A DNA stretch of 47,827 nucleotides, from positions 1 to 47,827 of the forward strand of contig CABYJE010000006.1 of the NCBI GenBank assembly GCA_902519235.1, written 5' to 3'. The notes under the pieces are model-generated. The model was not told the origin of the DNA and did no database searches. It saw only the letters and a program-made list of their open reading frames with translations. A program made the translations under genes and the position numbers. This document shows positions 19,147-29,602 of this stretch, piece by piece; positions within the stretch are counted from its first letter, which is position 1, and each line of letters opens with the position of its first letter. The stretch comes from an uncultured Prochlorococcus sp. (lineage in GTDB: Bacteria; Cyanobacteriota; Cyanobacteriia; PCC-6307; Cyanobiaceae).

Positions 19147-20538
19147 ATGCCTTGTGTCATATCTTCTCCTTCAACTGATAGTGGGAAAACTACATTATCG
19201 CTTTTGATATCTTGTTGGGCGTTCACAAAAGGTATAAAGATACAAACTTTCAAGGTTGGGCCAGATTATCTTGATCAACAACAACTTAGTTCTATTGGCC
19301 AACCTATTTGTAGGAATTTAGACATTTTTTTAAGTGGTGAGGAATGGGTTCAAGAAAGTTTTTTTAAACATTCTTTGAAATATGAATTCTCATTAATTGA
19401 AGGAGCAATGGGTCTATTTGATGGATTAGGTTCAACAACCTATTCAAGCACAGCAAACATCTCTAAACTTCTCAACGCTCCAGTAATTTTTATTGTTAAT
19501 GCTAAAGGTCAAGTGGCTTCTCTTTTAGCGATTGTTCGAGGTTTTAGAGATTTAGATAGCGGTTTGTCAATAGTAGGAATTATATTTAACAACGTTAATT
19601 CAGATAGACATAAAAAATTAATCGAAGAAGTTTTTAAAAATGAAGATATCGAAATTTTTGGTTTTTTACCATCTGATTCAAAAATAACTTTAAAGAAAGC
19701 TAATTTGGGTTTGATATCTCCATTAGACAATGGCAAAGAAATTGATGTTGAATATTTTGCAAATTTCGCTGAAAGAAATCTTAATGTATTTTCACTTATT
19801 AAATTCCTGAAATCTCCTCAAAAGAAAATATTTAACTCTGTCAGTTTTGAAGATTTTAAAATAGACAAAAGTAAACCTATCGCAATTGCTGAAGATAAAA
19901 TCTTTCATTTTCAATACCCTGAAACTAAGGAGTTTTTGAGTGAAATTGGCATACCATTGATTTCATGGAGTATTTATGATGATGAAGAAATACCGAATGA
20001 GGCTTCTTCTTTAATTATTCCTGGAGGATTTCCTGAAAACTATGCTGATCATATAAGTAACTCTATAAAAAGCTTAAATTCGTTAAGAAAGTTCCGCAAA
20101 AATGGATTTATATATGCAGAGTGCGGAGGGATGATGATTTTAGGAGATTTTATAAAAGATGAAAATGGTAATAATCATAAAATGAGTGGTATACTCCCTT
20201 TAAGAACAAAAAAAAGTAAGCTCTCATTAGGTTATAGATACATTAAGGGTTTTAAAGATACTCCGATCATTAAACAAAATCAATTAATTAGGGGACATGA
20301 ATTTCATTATTGGGAAATTGAAAATAATTTATCTGAACTTGATTTAAGAAAAGTTGCTCATGAGAAGACACTTTCCCCCCCATGGAAAATTAAATCTTGG
20401 AAAACTGAATACAAAAATGAAGGCTTTTTTGACAAAAAATTACATGCAAGTTGGATTCACTTACATTTTCCAAGTTCTCCAGAAGTCGCAAAAAACTTTA
20501 TAGGTGCAACCCAAACTGGTTTTTCAGAGGATTCTTAA
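19147..20538 (+). CDS. cobB: Cobyrinic acid a,c-diamide synthase
   Basis: Glutamine-dependent amidase that amidates the a and c side chains of cobyrinate in cobalamin synthesis (CbiA/CobB). The 463-residue product has an N-terminal P-loop SSPSTDSGKTT (6-16), a CobB/CobQ core with KVGPDYLD at 36-43, and a class I glutamine amidotransferase domain with Cys326 in YAECGGMM and a late HASWIHLHF motif. The start ATG is 4 bp after opcA. Its stop overlaps the convergent PAP2-like gene inside a shared TTAA. It fits the Prochlorococcus ability to make its own pseudocobalamin. Confidence 0.95.
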   Translation: MPCVISSPSTDSGKTTLSLLISCWAFTKGIKIQTFKVGPDYLDQQQLSSIGQPICRNLDIFLSGEEWVQESFFKHSLKYEFSLIEGAMGLFDGLGSTTYSSTANISKLLNAPVIFIVNAKGQVASLLAIVRGFRDLDSGLSIVGIIFNNVNSDRHKKLIEEVFKNEDIEIFGFLPSDSKITLKKANLGLISPLDNGKEIDVEYFANFAERNLNVFSLIKFLKSPQKKIFNSVSFEDFKIDKSKPIAIAEDKIFHFQYPETKEFLSEIGIPLISWSIYDDEEIPNEASSLIIPGGFPENYADHISNSIKSLNSLRKFRKNGFIYAECGGMMILGDFIKDENGNNHKMSGILPLRTKKSKLSLGYRYIKGFKDTPIIKQNQLIRGHEFHYWEIENNLSELDLRKVAHEKTLSPPWKIKSWKTEYKNEGFFDKKLHASWIHLHFPSSPEVAKNFIGATQTGFSEDS

Positions 20539-21014
20539 TTAATTATCAAATCAAATATTTTGAGAGGAGAACCTAAAAAAAACATTCCAGACAAAGTAAT
20601 TAATGGTCCTAAAAAACTCCCCACCATGACCTCAATTTTTGTATGACCCAGGGTTTCTTTTAAAAGTAATTCAGATTTAGGGTCTAGTTTTTTTGATAGT
20701 TTGTTTATTTCTGCAGCTTGAGTTCCAGCTGATTTTCGCACACCACTAGCGTCATACATAACTATTAGTGCCACAGCAACTGATAATGCAAATATTGAGC
20801 TATCAAATCCTAATTCATACCCTACGCCAGATGCAGCACCAGTTATTAAGGCGGAATGACTTGAAGGCATACCACCTGTCTCGAACATAATTCCAAGTCT
20901 AATCTCTCCAGTTGAAAAGAAATTGAATACAATCTTAAAAAATTGGGCTAGTAAACAGGATAATAAGCTCCAAAAAAGAACTGAATTATTAAAAAAGGAA
21001 AAAAAATAAGACAT
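20535..21014 (-). CDS. Divergent PAP2-family membrane protein (DUF212)
   Basis: A 159-residue integral membrane protein. The motif GGMPSSHSALITG (about 47-59) carries the SSHS of the phosphatidic-acid-phosphatase-like fold, and LGHTKIEVMVG near 121-131 supplies the second conserved His. Four to five hydrophobic segments are visible. The family is widespread in cyanobacteria and plants without a firmly known substrate; lipid or isoprenyl-phosphate phosphatase is a guess. It lies 13 bp downstream of crtE on the same strand, which hints at a prenyl-phosphate link. Confidence 0.88.
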   Translation of the reverse strand: MSYFFSFFNNSVLFWSLLSCLLAQFFKIVFNFFSTGEIRLGIMFETGGMPSSHSALITGAASGVGYELGFDSSIFALSVAVALIVMYDASGVRKSAGTQAAEINKLSKKLDPKSELLLKETLGHTKIEVMVGSFLGPLITLSGMFFLGSPLKIFDLIIN

Positions 21015-21027
21015 AAATTAAAACTAT

Positions 21028-21930
21028 TTAGCTGTCTCTATTTGTAATAAAGTCGGCTAATGATATTAAATACTTTGCATCTGACCCCCAAGGTTCAATT
21101 GCTTTTTTTGCTTTTTCTACTAAATCAAATGCTCTTTTCTTTGACTCCTCCATTCCAAGTAATTTAGGGTACGTAGTTTTGTCAGCCAAAAGATCTTTTC
21201 CAGCTGTTTTGCCAAGCTTTTCGCTGCTTGAAGTTAAATCAAGAATATCATCTATAATTTGAAAGGCTAATCCAATTCCCTCTGCATATGTTGTCAGAGC
21301 TTTTAAAAGTTTTTCGTTGGCGCCCGCAATCATCGCACCAGTTCTTACGCAAGCTTTTAATAAAGCGCCTGTCTTGTGAAGATGAATATACTCTAGGGTT
21401 TCGAGATTAACTTCTTTACCTTCGCATTCTAAATCAACAACCTGTCCTCCCACTAAACCAGGTGCACCAGCAACTAAGGAAAGTTCACCAACTACATTTA
21501 ATAATCTGGTTGGATCAACTCCTGGACTTCTTAAAGAGACCATTTCAAAAGCTCTAGTTAATAAAGCATCGCCTGCGAGAATAGCTATAGCATCTCCATA
21601 TACTTTATGGTTTGTTGGCCTACCTCTCCTTAAGTCATCATTGTCCATAGCGGGCAAATCATCATGAATCAAAGACATTGTGTGAATCATTTCTATAGCT
21701 ACTGCAGTAGGAACAGCTAAAGATGGTTCTCCTCCTGCAAGTGAACAAGAGGCTAAACATAAAATTGGACGTATTCTTTTCCCTCCAGCTAAAAGAGAAT
21801 ATCTCATTGACTCTCTAAGTATTTCTGGGTTTTCGGGACCTAGGGAGAAATCAAGCGCTTCTTCTACAACCTTTTTTGCGTTTTTAAGATATTTTTCAAA
21901 ATCTGAAATGTTATTTATCACGTCAGTCAT
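21028..21930 (-). CDS. crtE: Geranylgeranyl diphosphate synthase
   Basis: Prenyltransferase making C20 diphosphate for carotenoids, phytol and quinone side chains. The 300-residue protein has the first aspartate-rich motif DDLPAMD at 90-96, followed by [12 protein letters not shown], and the second, DDILD, at about 227-231. LAGGKRIRP at 47-55 binds isopentenyl diphosphate. Length and motifs fit the short-chain bacterial GGPP synthase (IspA/CrtE) group; chain length (C15 or C20) cannot be proven from motifs alone, but in cyanobacteria this is the CrtE enzyme. folD lies 35 bp upstream on the same strand. Confidence 0.94.
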   Translation of the reverse strand: MTDVINNISDFEKYLKNAKKVVEEALDFSLGPENPEILRESMRYSLLAGGKRIRPILCLASCSLAGGEPSLAVPTAVAIEMIHTMSLIHDDLPAMDNDDLRRGRPTNHKVYGDAIAILAGDALLTRAFEMVSLRSPGVDPTRLLNVVGELSLVAGAPGLVGGQVVDLECEGKEVNLETLEYIHLHKTGALLKACVRTGAMIAGANEKLLKALTTYAEGIGLAFQIIDDILDLTSSSEKLGKTAGKDLLADKTTYPKLLGMEESKKRAFDLVEKAKKAIEPWGSDAKYLISLADFITNRDS

Positions 21931-21965
21931 CTTATATCTTTAAAAATAATTTGTTTCATCTTAAT

Positions 21966-22862
21966 TTATGGCAAAAGGTCATTAAGGGTTGATGATAAGC
22001 CAAATTGTTTTTGCCAGCTAAAAATAGTATTTACCAGTAACATTGTTACAGTCATTGGTCCAACACCTCCTGGAACAGGTGTGTAAGCAGATACTTTAGG
22101 AATGACATCTTCTAATAATACATCGCCACATAAGCTGGTTTTATTTTTATCAGAACTTTTTAACCTATGAATCCCAACATCAATTATTACTGCACCTTCT
22201 TTTACAAAACTAGAATCTAAAAGATTAGGTTTCCCAGCAGCAGCAATTAATATATCAGCTTGTTTACAGACTTTATCTAAATTTATTGTTTTTGAATGAG
22301 TCATTGTTACCGTCCCGTTAAGGTTTAACAACATAAGCGATAGGGGTTTCCCAACTAGCAAACTTCTTCCAATAACAACAATTTTTTTCCCTTCAATTTT
22401 AATATTTTGAGACCTTAATAAATTTATAATTCCTGCTGGTGTACATGATCTCATCGCAGGTTCATTTTTCACTAATTTGCCGATGTTTATCTCATTTAAT
22501 CCATCTACATCTTTGCTTGGATTAATATGACTTATCAATCGCTGCTCATCAAACTTTTTTGGAATGGGAAGTTGTAGCAACATTCCATCAATATCTTTAT
22601 CAATGTTTAGTTTGTTTATTAATTGTTCAACTTCTTTTTGCTCTACATTATCTTTTAGATGAAAGATAAAACTCTTTATCCCAACCCTTGCACACGCCTT
22701 TTCTTTGTTATTAACATAAACACCACTCGCTGGGTCTTCACCTATCCTTATTACAGCTAAACCAGGTGCTCTTTTTGCGATTTTTTTATTAATAAAAATA
22801 TAGTCATTTAATCTTTCCTCAATCTCAAGAGATAATTTTTTACCGTCTAATTTTAATGACAT
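21966..22862 (-). CDS. folD: Bifunctional methylenetetrahydrofolate dehydrogenase/cyclohydrolase
   Basis: Interconverts 5,10-methylene-THF and 10-formyl-THF for purine and formyl-methionine synthesis. The 298-residue protein has the YVNNKEKAC region (about 49-57) with the catalytic lysine, the QLPIPK segment at 97-102, the NADP-binding [12 protein letters not shown] near 162-173 and the C-terminal signature PGGVGPMT near 264-271. The ATG start is 74 bp from the divergent HD-domain gene. It precedes crtE on the same strand, a neighbour arrangement common in picocyanobacteria. Confidence 0.97.
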   Translation of the reverse strand: MSLKLDGKKLSLEIEERLNDYIFINKKIAKRAPGLAVIRIGEDPASGVYVNNKEKACARVGIKSFIFHLKDNVEQKEVEQLINKLNIDKDIDGMLLQLPIPKKFDEQRLISHINPSKDVDGLNEINIGKLVKNEPAMRSCTPAGIINLLRSQNIKIEGKKIVVIGRSLLVGKPLSLMLLNLNGTVTMTHSKTINLDKVCKQADILIAAAGKPNLLDSSFVKEGAVIIDVGIHRLKSSDKNKTSLCGDVLLEDVIPKVSAYTPVPGGVGPMTVTMLLVNTIFSWQKQFGLSSTLNDLLP

Positions 22863-22936
22863 TTAGAAAAAGATCTCCTTTTTACTCCTAGCATGCCTAT
22901 AATTCTAAATTATTCAAATAGATTTAATTATATTCT

Positions 22937-24409
22937 GTGCAAAACATCACAACTAAAATAAAAAAATCTCTTTACCTTTGGAGGAGGAGTCAAGTTCCAA
23001 TACAACAACCAAATAGAATTTCAAAAATTGATAATCTTATAATTTTTTTAATATGCATTTTAATTTCAGTAATTTCCTCTTATAAATTACTTCTTATTTC
23101 GCCTTTAAATATCTCAGACGTTATTTCTTGGTTTTTTAATTTTACTGAAGCACTTATTAGTTCCTGTATCTTGATATTAATTTCTAAAAAAGAGAATCCT
23201 ACAATTTCCTCAAGACAGATTATTTTGATCATAACTCTTCTTTTAGCGTCTCAAGCTTCGAAATTAGCCTTTGCTTCAACAATTAGCCCATTATCTATGA
23301 TAATTCCCCCGGCGCTAATTATATCTCAAGGAATGGGAAGCATAACTGCTTTAGCTTGGGTATCAATTGCGAGCTTTATTTGGCCTGACCCAACAGTTAC
23401 TATCAACAACAATTTATTTTTTATTTTATTAGTTTGTGCTTCAGTAGTATCTCTATTTGGAGCAAGAATAAGAAGTAGAGCTCAGTTGCTTCAACTATCA
23501 ATTTTAGTTCCCATTGGATCGTTATTGAGTCGATTGATATTGATAGGTAAAGAAAAAATATTTTTTGTCGATAAGCAAGAATTTGTTTTTGCTAATGGAG
23601 ATATTTTTTCGGATTCCTTACTATTAGCAATTGTAATGCTTTTTACTATTTTATTTATTCCTATTTTTGAATCGATATTTGGATTATTAACTAAAGCAAG
23701 ATTACTCGAATTGGCTGATAAGGAGAAACCTCTTATTAGAAGATTATCTCTTGAAGCACCCGGAACTTTTGAACATACCTTGTTGATATGTGGTTTAGCT
23801 GAGGAGGCAACAAGAATTATTGGTGGTGATATTGATCTAATTAAAACTGGAGCGCTATATCATGATGTTGGTAAATTACATGCCCCTAATTGGTTTATTG
23901 AAAATCAGGATGGGTCAAAAAATCCACATGACGAAATAGATGATCCTGTTAGAAGTGCAGAGGTTTTACAGGCTCATGTTGATGAAGGATTAAAGTATGC
24001 AAGAAAAAATAGACTACCTAAACCAATAGAAAATTTTATCCCTGAACACCAAGGTACTCTAAAAATGGGATATTTTTTTCACAAGGCTAAAGAAAAAAAA
24101 ATCAATATTAATGAAAATGATTTTAGGTACAATGGCCCCATTCCTCAGTCAAAAGAAACAGCTATTTTAATGCTCGCTGATGGGTGTGAAGCAGCACTAA
24201 GAGCTATGAACATTAATGCATCTGATAACGAAGCTTTGGAAACAATTTCTAAAATTATTTACTCACGTCAAAAAGATGGCCAATTAGATGATAGTAATTT
24301 ATCGAAGGGAGAAATTTTTTTAATAAAAAGGGCATTCTTGAATGTATGGAAAAGAATTAGACATAGAAGAATACAGTACCCAACAACTAAGAATAATACT
24401 TTTTCATGA
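22937..24409 (+). CDS. PgpH-like 7TM-HD hydrolase, candidate cyclic di-AMP phosphodiesterase
   Basis: A 490-residue membrane protein: about seven hydrophobic segments between residues 33 and 250, then a cytoplasmic HD domain with His280 (GTFEHTLL), His309-Asp310 (YHDVGK) and downstream PEHQGT and ADGCEAALRA motifs. This is the 7TMR-HD plus HD arrangement of PgpH, which hydrolyses c-di-AMP in Firmicutes. It is shorter than typical PgpH because the large extracytoplasmic 7TMR-HDED sensor domain is missing. The start is GTG at 22937. Activity on c-di-AMP is inferred from the family only. It converges with the small membrane gene, 29 bp apart. Confidence 0.88.
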   Translation: MQNITTKIKKSLYLWRRSQVPIQQPNRISKIDNLIIFLICILISVISSYKLLLISPLNISDVISWFFNFTEALISSCILILISKKENPTISSRQIILIITLLLASQASKLAFASTISPLSMIIPPALIISQGMGSITALAWVSIASFIWPDPTVTINNNLFFILLVCASVVSLFGARIRSRAQLLQLSILVPIGSLLSRLILIGKEKIFFVDKQEFVFANGDIFSDSLLLAIVMLFTILFIPIFESIFGLLTKARLLELADKEKPLIRRLSLEAPGTFEHTLLICGLAEEATRIIGGDIDLIKTGALYHDVGKLHAPNWFIENQDGSKNPHDEIDDPVRSAEVLQAHVDEGLKYARKNRLPKPIENFIPEHQGTLKMGYFFHKAKEKKININENDFRYNGPIPQSKETAILMLADGCEAALRAMNINASDNEALETISKIIYSRQKDGQLDDSNLSKGEIFLIKRAFLNVWKRIRHRRIQYPTTKNNTFS

Positions 24410-24438
24410 TACTTTTTCTAAATCTTCTTTTAAGGAAT

Positions 24439-24831
24439 TTATAGCCTAATACTTCTTCGATGTTTTGGATTGCACCAATATATTAGAGCTAACGTACTTA
24501 ATAATGTTGTCAAAAGGGTAAACCCACCAATTCCATAAACATCTTTAAGAGTTATGAGCCTTACTACTGAATATGGGCCCGTTCCAGAAATTACCATTGA
24601 TAAAGATACTAAAGTTAAAGTTACTCCCCATTTTCTCTCTGCTAAAAGAGCTGCTGAAGAAACTATTCCAACAATTGCAGCAGGCCAACCAAGACTTATG
24701 GCAAGAGTTATATTTGCAACTTTTAGTGGAGGCCCATAACTTATTATTAATGCGATTATTGGAAGTGCAATTATATTGCTGATTAACCCAACCCATGAAA
24801 GTGCCCAATATCCAGGTAACCTTTCTCTCAT
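24439..24831 (-). CDS. Small cyanobacterial membrane protein, function unknown
   Basis: A 130-residue protein with four hydrophobic segments (about 10-32, 39-62, 70-86, 101-119) and a basic C-terminus (NPKHRRSIRL). No recognisable catalytic motif. The segment RERLPGYWALSWVGLISNI at the N-terminus and the arrangement of helices suggest a conserved cyanobacterial family rather than a chance ORF; overlapping ORFs on both strands in the same interval show no such membrane pattern with clean start and stop. Downstream of leuA on the same strand, 69 bp away. Confidence 0.72.
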   Translation of the reverse strand: MRERLPGYWALSWVGLISNIIALPIIALIISYGPPLKVANITLAISLGWPAAIVGIVSSAALLAERKWGVTLTLVSLSMVISGTGPYSVVRLITLKDVYGIGGFTLLTTLLSTLALIYWCNPKHRRSIRL

Positions 24832-24900
24832 TATTTACTGCTTTAACTATTAAATTAATCTACATTATTAAATGACTTTTTTTAATGCTACTTAATAATC

Positions 24901-26553
24901 CTAAGAAATTATTTTATTAGAAGGATTTGATAGTAAGGTTTGCTCATGATTTTCTAAATTATCAAATTGTGGGTGAATTGAATTTTTTTTCTCAGAAAAT
25001 ACGAGCCTATTTAAAGCATTAATGTAAGCATTCGCAGCAGCAACTACAACATCCGTATCAGCAGAATGACCTGAATATATTTTATTATCACTTCTAATTC
25101 TTATTGTTACTTCTCCTAAAGCATCTATCCCCTCTGTTACCGACTTTACAGAAAATTCAATTAATTCATTAGGAACTTTAGCTAATTTATTTAAAGCCTC
25201 GCATACAGCATCTACAGGCCCAGTCCCTATCGATACAGCAGTATCCTCAGTATTATCTTCTGTGTTTAGAAGTGTAATGGTGGCGGTAGGTTTAGATGCG
25301 TTACCGCAGCTTACTTGTACAAGACTTAATTGGAATTTAGCTTCTGGAAGCTGTACTTGTTCACTAACAATTGCTTCTAAGTCTCTATCAGTAATTTCCC
25401 TTTTCCTATCAGCTAAATCCTTAAAACGAGCAAAAGCATCATTTAGGTCTTCCCGGCTCAAGTCATATCCTAACTCTTCTAATCTTGCTCTTACTGCACT
25501 TCTTCCACTAAGTTTTCCCAAAGAGATTTTGTTGTCACTCAAACCAACAGTTTTTGCATCGATAATTTCATAAGTTAATCTATTTTTTAAAACACCATCC
25601 TGATGAATACCTGACTCATGTGCAAAAGCGTTAGCACCAACAATTGCTTTATTAGGCTGAACTGTCATTCCAGTTAGGTTGGAAACAAGCCTAGAAGTTT
25701 TTGTTATTTCTTCTGTTCTTATTGCTGTAAGTGGAGTTGGCGAATCTTGATCTCTTTTGAAAAAACTATTAAAAAAACTTTTTCTAACGTGCAATGCCAT
25801 TACTAATTCTTCTAGAGAGGCATTTCCGGCTCTTTCTCCAATACCGTTAATAGTACATTCCAATTGTTTAGCTCCATTTTTTACAGCCTCTAGAAAATTG
25901 GCGACTGCTAAACCCAAATCATTATGACCATGAACAGAGATTACTGCGTCATCAATATTTGAAACATTTTTATTTATATCGGCAATTAATTTGCCAAATT
26001 CACTAGGAGTTGTAAATCCAACAGTATCAGGGATATTTATTGTTGTCGCTCCTGCAGAAATTGCAAGTTGAATTACTTCGTATAAAAAATCAGGATCGCT
26101 CCTTGAAGCATCTTCACAGGAAAACTCTATATCATCTACCAATGATTTTGCATAATTAACCATTTCTGGAACAATTTGAAGAACATCTTTTCTGGATTTT
26201 TTAAGTTTATGTTTAAGATGTATATCACTAGTCGCAATAAAAGTATGTATTCTTTTCTTGGGAGCTGGACTTACTGCATCATAACAAGCTTTTATATCAC
26301 CTTTGGACGCTCTAGCTAAACCGCAAATTATAGGACCATTTTCTTTGCCTACAGCCTTGGCAATTTTATTAACAGCCTTAAAATCTCCTGGACTTGCAAA
26401 AGGAAATCCAGCTTCAATAATATCTACCCCTAATCTTGCTAATTGATGCGCGATGGCAAGTTTTTCTTCAAGATTTAGACTTGCACCAGGAGATTGCTCT
26501 CCATCTCGAAGAGTTGTATCAAAGATCAAAATTCTCCCAGGATCTTTGGACAT
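24901..26553 (-). CDS. leuA: 2-isopropylmalate synthase
   Basis: Condenses acetyl-CoA with 2-oxoisovalerate, the first step of leucine synthesis. The 550-residue protein is the long form: a TIM-barrel catalytic domain with DTTLRDGEQ at 12-20 and metal-binding HGHNDLGLA near 204-212, an [13 protein letters not shown] segment, and a C-terminal regulatory LeuA dimer domain (about 390-530) that usually confers leucine feedback inhibition. The start is ATG. The 225-bp divergent spacer to the GH57 gene contains an A-tract near 26665-26676 and a short palindrome, but no attenuator-like leader with leucine codons. Confidence 0.97.
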   Translation of the reverse strand: MSKDPGRILIFDTTLRDGEQSPGASLNLEEKLAIAHQLARLGVDIIEAGFPFASPGDFKAVNKIAKAVGKENGPIICGLARASKGDIKACYDAVSPAPKKRIHTFIATSDIHLKHKLKKSRKDVLQIVPEMVNYAKSLVDDIEFSCEDASRSDPDFLYEVIQLAISAGATTINIPDTVGFTTPSEFGKLIADINKNVSNIDDAVISVHGHNDLGLAVANFLEAVKNGAKQLECTINGIGERAGNASLEELVMALHVRKSFFNSFFKRDQDSPTPLTAIRTEEITKTSRLVSNLTGMTVQPNKAIVGANAFAHESGIHQDGVLKNRLTYEIIDAKTVGLSDNKISLGKLSGRSAVRARLEELGYDLSREDLNDAFARFKDLADRKREITDRDLEAIVSEQVQLPEAKFQLSLVQVSCGNASKPTATITLLNTEDNTEDTAVSIGTGPVDAVCEALNKLAKVPNELIEFSVKSVTEGIDALGEVTIRIRSDNKIYSGHSADTDVVVAAANAYINALNRLVFSEKKNSIHPQFDNLENHEQTLLSNPSNKIIS

Positions 26554-26718
26554 TAGAAGGAATCAATTAAACTTATATTAAGCTAATAAAAAAAAAATGA
26601 CTAGATCTTCTTCAATAAAAACTTGCTACTTGATTATTACTTAACAATTTTGGTTAAATTTCTGAAAAAAAAAAAGATATATATTAGTTATTAAAGTATT
26701 GTCTTAAGATTAAGGCTT

Positions 26719-26733
26719 CCTTTTTATAAAAGG
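26719..26733. repeat. Short palindrome upstream of the GH57 gene
   Basis: CCTTTT (26719-26724) and AAAAGG (26728-26733) form a perfect 6-bp inverted repeat around TAT in the leuA/GH57 divergent spacer, 45 bp before the GH57 start. It has no following T-run, so an operator is more likely than a terminator. The rest of the spacer (26554-26778) is AT-rich with no gene that I can support. Confidence 0.3.
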
Positions 26734-26778
26734 TAAATTTTGATTATTAATTGAATTACAGGCTTAAATTATAAAAAT

Positions 26779-28380
26779 ATGAATGGGCAATACCCCAAAA
26801 AAAATGTTTTAGGTCATTTAGCGATAGTTTTACATGCTCATCTCCCCTATGTCAGGAAAAATGAGATCAACTCATTGGAAGAAGATTGGTTATTTCAGGC
26901 GATATTGGAATGTTATATACCGCTACTTCAAGCTATTGAGTCTTCAAAAAAAGAAAATCCTTTAAATACAAAACTAACGATTAGTTTGTCGCCAACATTA
27001 TTATCACTCCTGGAGAATAAACAAATTCAAGAAACTTTCCCATCTTGGATTAAAACAAGGAATGATTTCCTGAGCGAACTACCAGAAAAAGAAAAAAATG
27101 CATCTGCATTTTTAATTAGAAATATCAATGATAAATACTTATATTGGCAAAAATGTTCTGGAAATTTAATAGAGAAGTTTAGAGTTTTAAATAAATCTGG
27201 AAATTTAGATATTCTTACTTGTGCCGCGACACATGGATATTTACCAATTTTAAGAGAGAATCCTGAAACTGTTAAAGGACAAATTAATACAGCTATTAGG
27301 AGCCATGAAAAGATTTTTGGAACTAAGCCCTTAGGTATTTGGTTGCCTGAGTGTGCCTATTACGAAAATTTAGATGAAATTCTATTTAACTCTGGAATAA
27401 GATATGCAATTTTAGATGGTCATGGTATTCTCAATGCCACTCCAAGACCTAGATATGGAGTATATGCCCCAATCTGTTCTAGGAAAGGAGTCGCATTCTT
27501 TGGAAGAGATAGTGAGTCAACCTTACCCGTTTGGTCTGCTAAGGATGGATTCCCCGGGGATAGGGTTTATAGGGAATTTCATAAGGATTTGGGTTGGGAA
27601 TTGTCTTCATCTGAACTCCAAAAGAAAGGAATTTCAACTAAGAGACCCTTAGGATTAAAATTTCATAAAATTACGGATGAAAACATACCATTAGGGAAGA
27701 AGGAATTTTACTTAGAAAATGAGGCGATAAAGAAAACTGCAGAGCATTCTGACGCTTATCTTTTGGAGAGATCGAAACAATTAGAAAAATTAACATTATC
27801 TTCTTCCTTTAAACCATTACTGGTTGCACCGTTTGATGCCGAGTTGTTTGGACATTGGTGGTATGAGGGACCTCTTTTTATTGAAAATATCTTAAAAAAA
27901 TCTAATAAATTTTCAATTAAGCTTACTAATTTAAAAGAATTTTTAATGCAAAAGCCAAATCTTCAGATTTGCGATCCTTCGCCATCAAGCTGGGGGCAAG
28001 GTGGTTATCATAACTACTGGATCAATGATGCAAATGCATGGATTGTTCCAGAAATAACAAAAGCAGGGTCAACTTTTGTTGATTTATGCTCAAAAATAAT
28101 AAATAATGAGTTTTCTATAAGACTTTATAAACAAGCAGCAAGAGAATTACTTCTTTCTGAGTCTTCTGATTGGAGCTTTATCCTAAGAGCAGGTACTACT
28201 ACTGAGCTTGCAAAAGAGAGGATAGAAAGACACTTATTTAGGTTTTGGAAATTAGTAGAAATGATCAATAATCATTCCAATATTAATTTAAAATTTCTTG
28301 AGGATATTGAGGAGGAAGATAAAGTTTTTAAGGATATTAATATTGATGATTGGCGAAAAAAAAATGCTAATTTAAATTAA
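26779..28380 (+). CDS. GH57-family alpha-glucan branching-type enzyme (DUF1957 type)
   Basis: Glycoside hydrolase family 57 protein, 533 residues. The predicted nucleophile is Glu191 in GIWLPECAY and the acid/base is Asp353 in APFDAELFGHWWYEGP; HAHLPYVR at 19-26 is the family's first motif. A C-terminal helical domain around 430-520 is typical of the branching-enzyme subgroup (Thermotoga/Thermococcus type). A role in glycogen structure next to malQ function is likely; branching versus hydrolytic activity is not settled by sequence. The last 14 nt overlap the end of crtL on the opposite strand. Confidence 0.9.
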   Translation: MNGQYPKKNVLGHLAIVLHAHLPYVRKNEINSLEEDWLFQAILECYIPLLQAIESSKKENPLNTKLTISLSPTLLSLLENKQIQETFPSWIKTRNDFLSELPEKEKNASAFLIRNINDKYLYWQKCSGNLIEKFRVLNKSGNLDILTCAATHGYLPILRENPETVKGQINTAIRSHEKIFGTKPLGIWLPECAYYENLDEILFNSGIRYAILDGHGILNATPRPRYGVYAPICSRKGVAFFGRDSESTLPVWSAKDGFPGDRVYREFHKDLGWELSSSELQKKGISTKRPLGLKFHKITDENIPLGKKEFYLENEAIKKTAEHSDAYLLERSKQLEKLTLSSSFKPLLVAPFDAELFGHWWYEGPLFIENILKKSNKFSIKLTNLKEFLMQKPNLQICDPSPSSWGQGGYHNYWINDANAWIVPEITKAGSTFVDLCSKIINNEFSIRLYKQAARELLLSESSDWSFILRAGTTTELAKERIERHLFRFWKLVEMINNHSNINLKFLEDIEEEDKVFKDINIDDWRKKNANLN

Positions 28381-29578
28381 GCATTCCAAGTTTTACTTTT
28401 AGAGGTGAATTAATAAACATCTTACTCATTACGTAAATTAATTTTGGGAGAGGAAGCGTATTAGTTAGAAAGCCTACCCATTCTTTCGTAGATAATCTAA
28501 AGAAATTTGAGAAAAAGCTTCTTAATCTACTTTCGTCAAAACTCATTAATCTTTGGAGACCATATTGGTAAAGCTTATGTCTTTGTTTTAATTCGTAAGG
28601 CCATAAAACGTCCCAGCCTTTTGATGCTAGCTCAAGAGAACTTAGATGTGGTTCTTTCAAAAAGGTTGCTAATTTTTCTGCTAATAGTGGAGCTCTTCTT
28701 AATAAAGATCCGATCATATATCCTGACGCAGGATGAACCATGCTTGCTGCACCTCCAAAACCAAGTACAAATTGTTTCTTAAAGGGGAGCGGTAAATTCA
28801 TGGGAAAAAGACAATTTTCTTCATGAAAAATTTCACAAACTTTTATACCCTTGTTATTAAGTCTGTTTAAAAGTCTTTTTTTAAGATTTTCTTGAGATAA
28901 AGCTGGATAACAAGCTAATGAAGTTTCTTCAACAAAAAAAATTTCATCTCCTAGATCCATTGCATAAAGAAAGGAAGGTGAGGATAATTTTTCTTCTTTA
29001 TTAAGATGATTTGGACGAAAATCCATTAAAACGAACTGTTCCTTATTAACGGGTGGGGAAGAGAATTTTCCTACAATTCCATAGGCGGCTTGTTGAGCAA
29101 TTTCATTTTTAATTGGTCTTTTAACAAAATTGCTTTTATGACCACTAGCATCAATAACTAACCTTGCCTTTATTTTTAGACCTGAAAAGCAAATCACTTC
29201 AGATATTTTGTTTTTCTCTGTAATATCTTTTGCCGTTTCATTCAACCATTCAATCCCTTTACATTTTTTTAAAAGTTCATTTTGAAAGGCTTCTTGATTT
29301 ATTAGACCATAGTCGTAGTTATGATTTGTTGGAATATTGCCGTTTTTATTTTCACCATTTCCAAAGAAACTTACTGTTTTACACCATCGGTGAGATAACA
29401 AAGACTCTAATCCTAATTCCTCTAATTCCGATGCCCAGATACCATATGTATTTTCCCACTTTTCATTTGGAGATTTAGTTGATATCCCTTTTATATAAAG
29501 GTTTTGCTTGGCTAATTCAGAAGCTAAGCATAATGCTGCGGGACCTGAACCTAAAATTAAAATATCAAGTATTTCCAT
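28367..29578 (-). CDS. crtL: Lycopene beta-cyclase
   Basis: FAD-dependent cyclase converting lycopene to beta-carotene, the precursor of zeaxanthin. The 403-residue protein starts with the dinucleotide fold LILGSGPAALCLASE (7-21), has WENTYGIWASELEELGL near 41-57, FVEETSLA near 215-222, and PASGYMIGSLLRRAP near 290-304, all close to the characterised Synechococcus CrtL. The beta rather than epsilon assignment rests on this overall resemblance; Prochlorococcus also has a second cyclase elsewhere for alpha-carotene. It lies 24 bp downstream of gyrA on the same strand. Confidence 0.92.
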   Translation of the reverse strand: MEILDILILGSGPAALCLASELAKQNLYIKGISTKSPNEKWENTYGIWASELEELGLESLLSHRWCKTVSFFGNGENKNGNIPTNHNYDYGLINQEAFQNELLKKCKGIEWLNETAKDITEKNKISEVICFSGLKIKARLVIDASGHKSNFVKRPIKNEIAQQAAYGIVGKFSSPPVNKEQFVLMDFRPNHLNKEEKLSSPSFLYAMDLGDEIFFVEETSLACYPALSQENLKKRLLNRLNNKGIKVCEIFHEENCLFPMNLPLPFKKQFVLGFGGAASMVHPASGYMIGSLLRRAPLLAEKLATFLKEPHLSSLELASKGWDVLWPYELKQRHKLYQYGLQRLMSFDESRLRSFFSNFFRLSTKEWVGFLTNTLPLPKLIYVMSKMFINSPLKVKLGMLNLN

Positions 29579-29602
29579 ATTTTCTAATTAACCATTTATT
29601 TT

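Noticed and set aside
24545-24808. Overlapping ORFs on both strands within the small membrane gene
   Set aside because: They lack membrane pattern or family resemblance; the 130-residue frame with four spans is the plausible gene.
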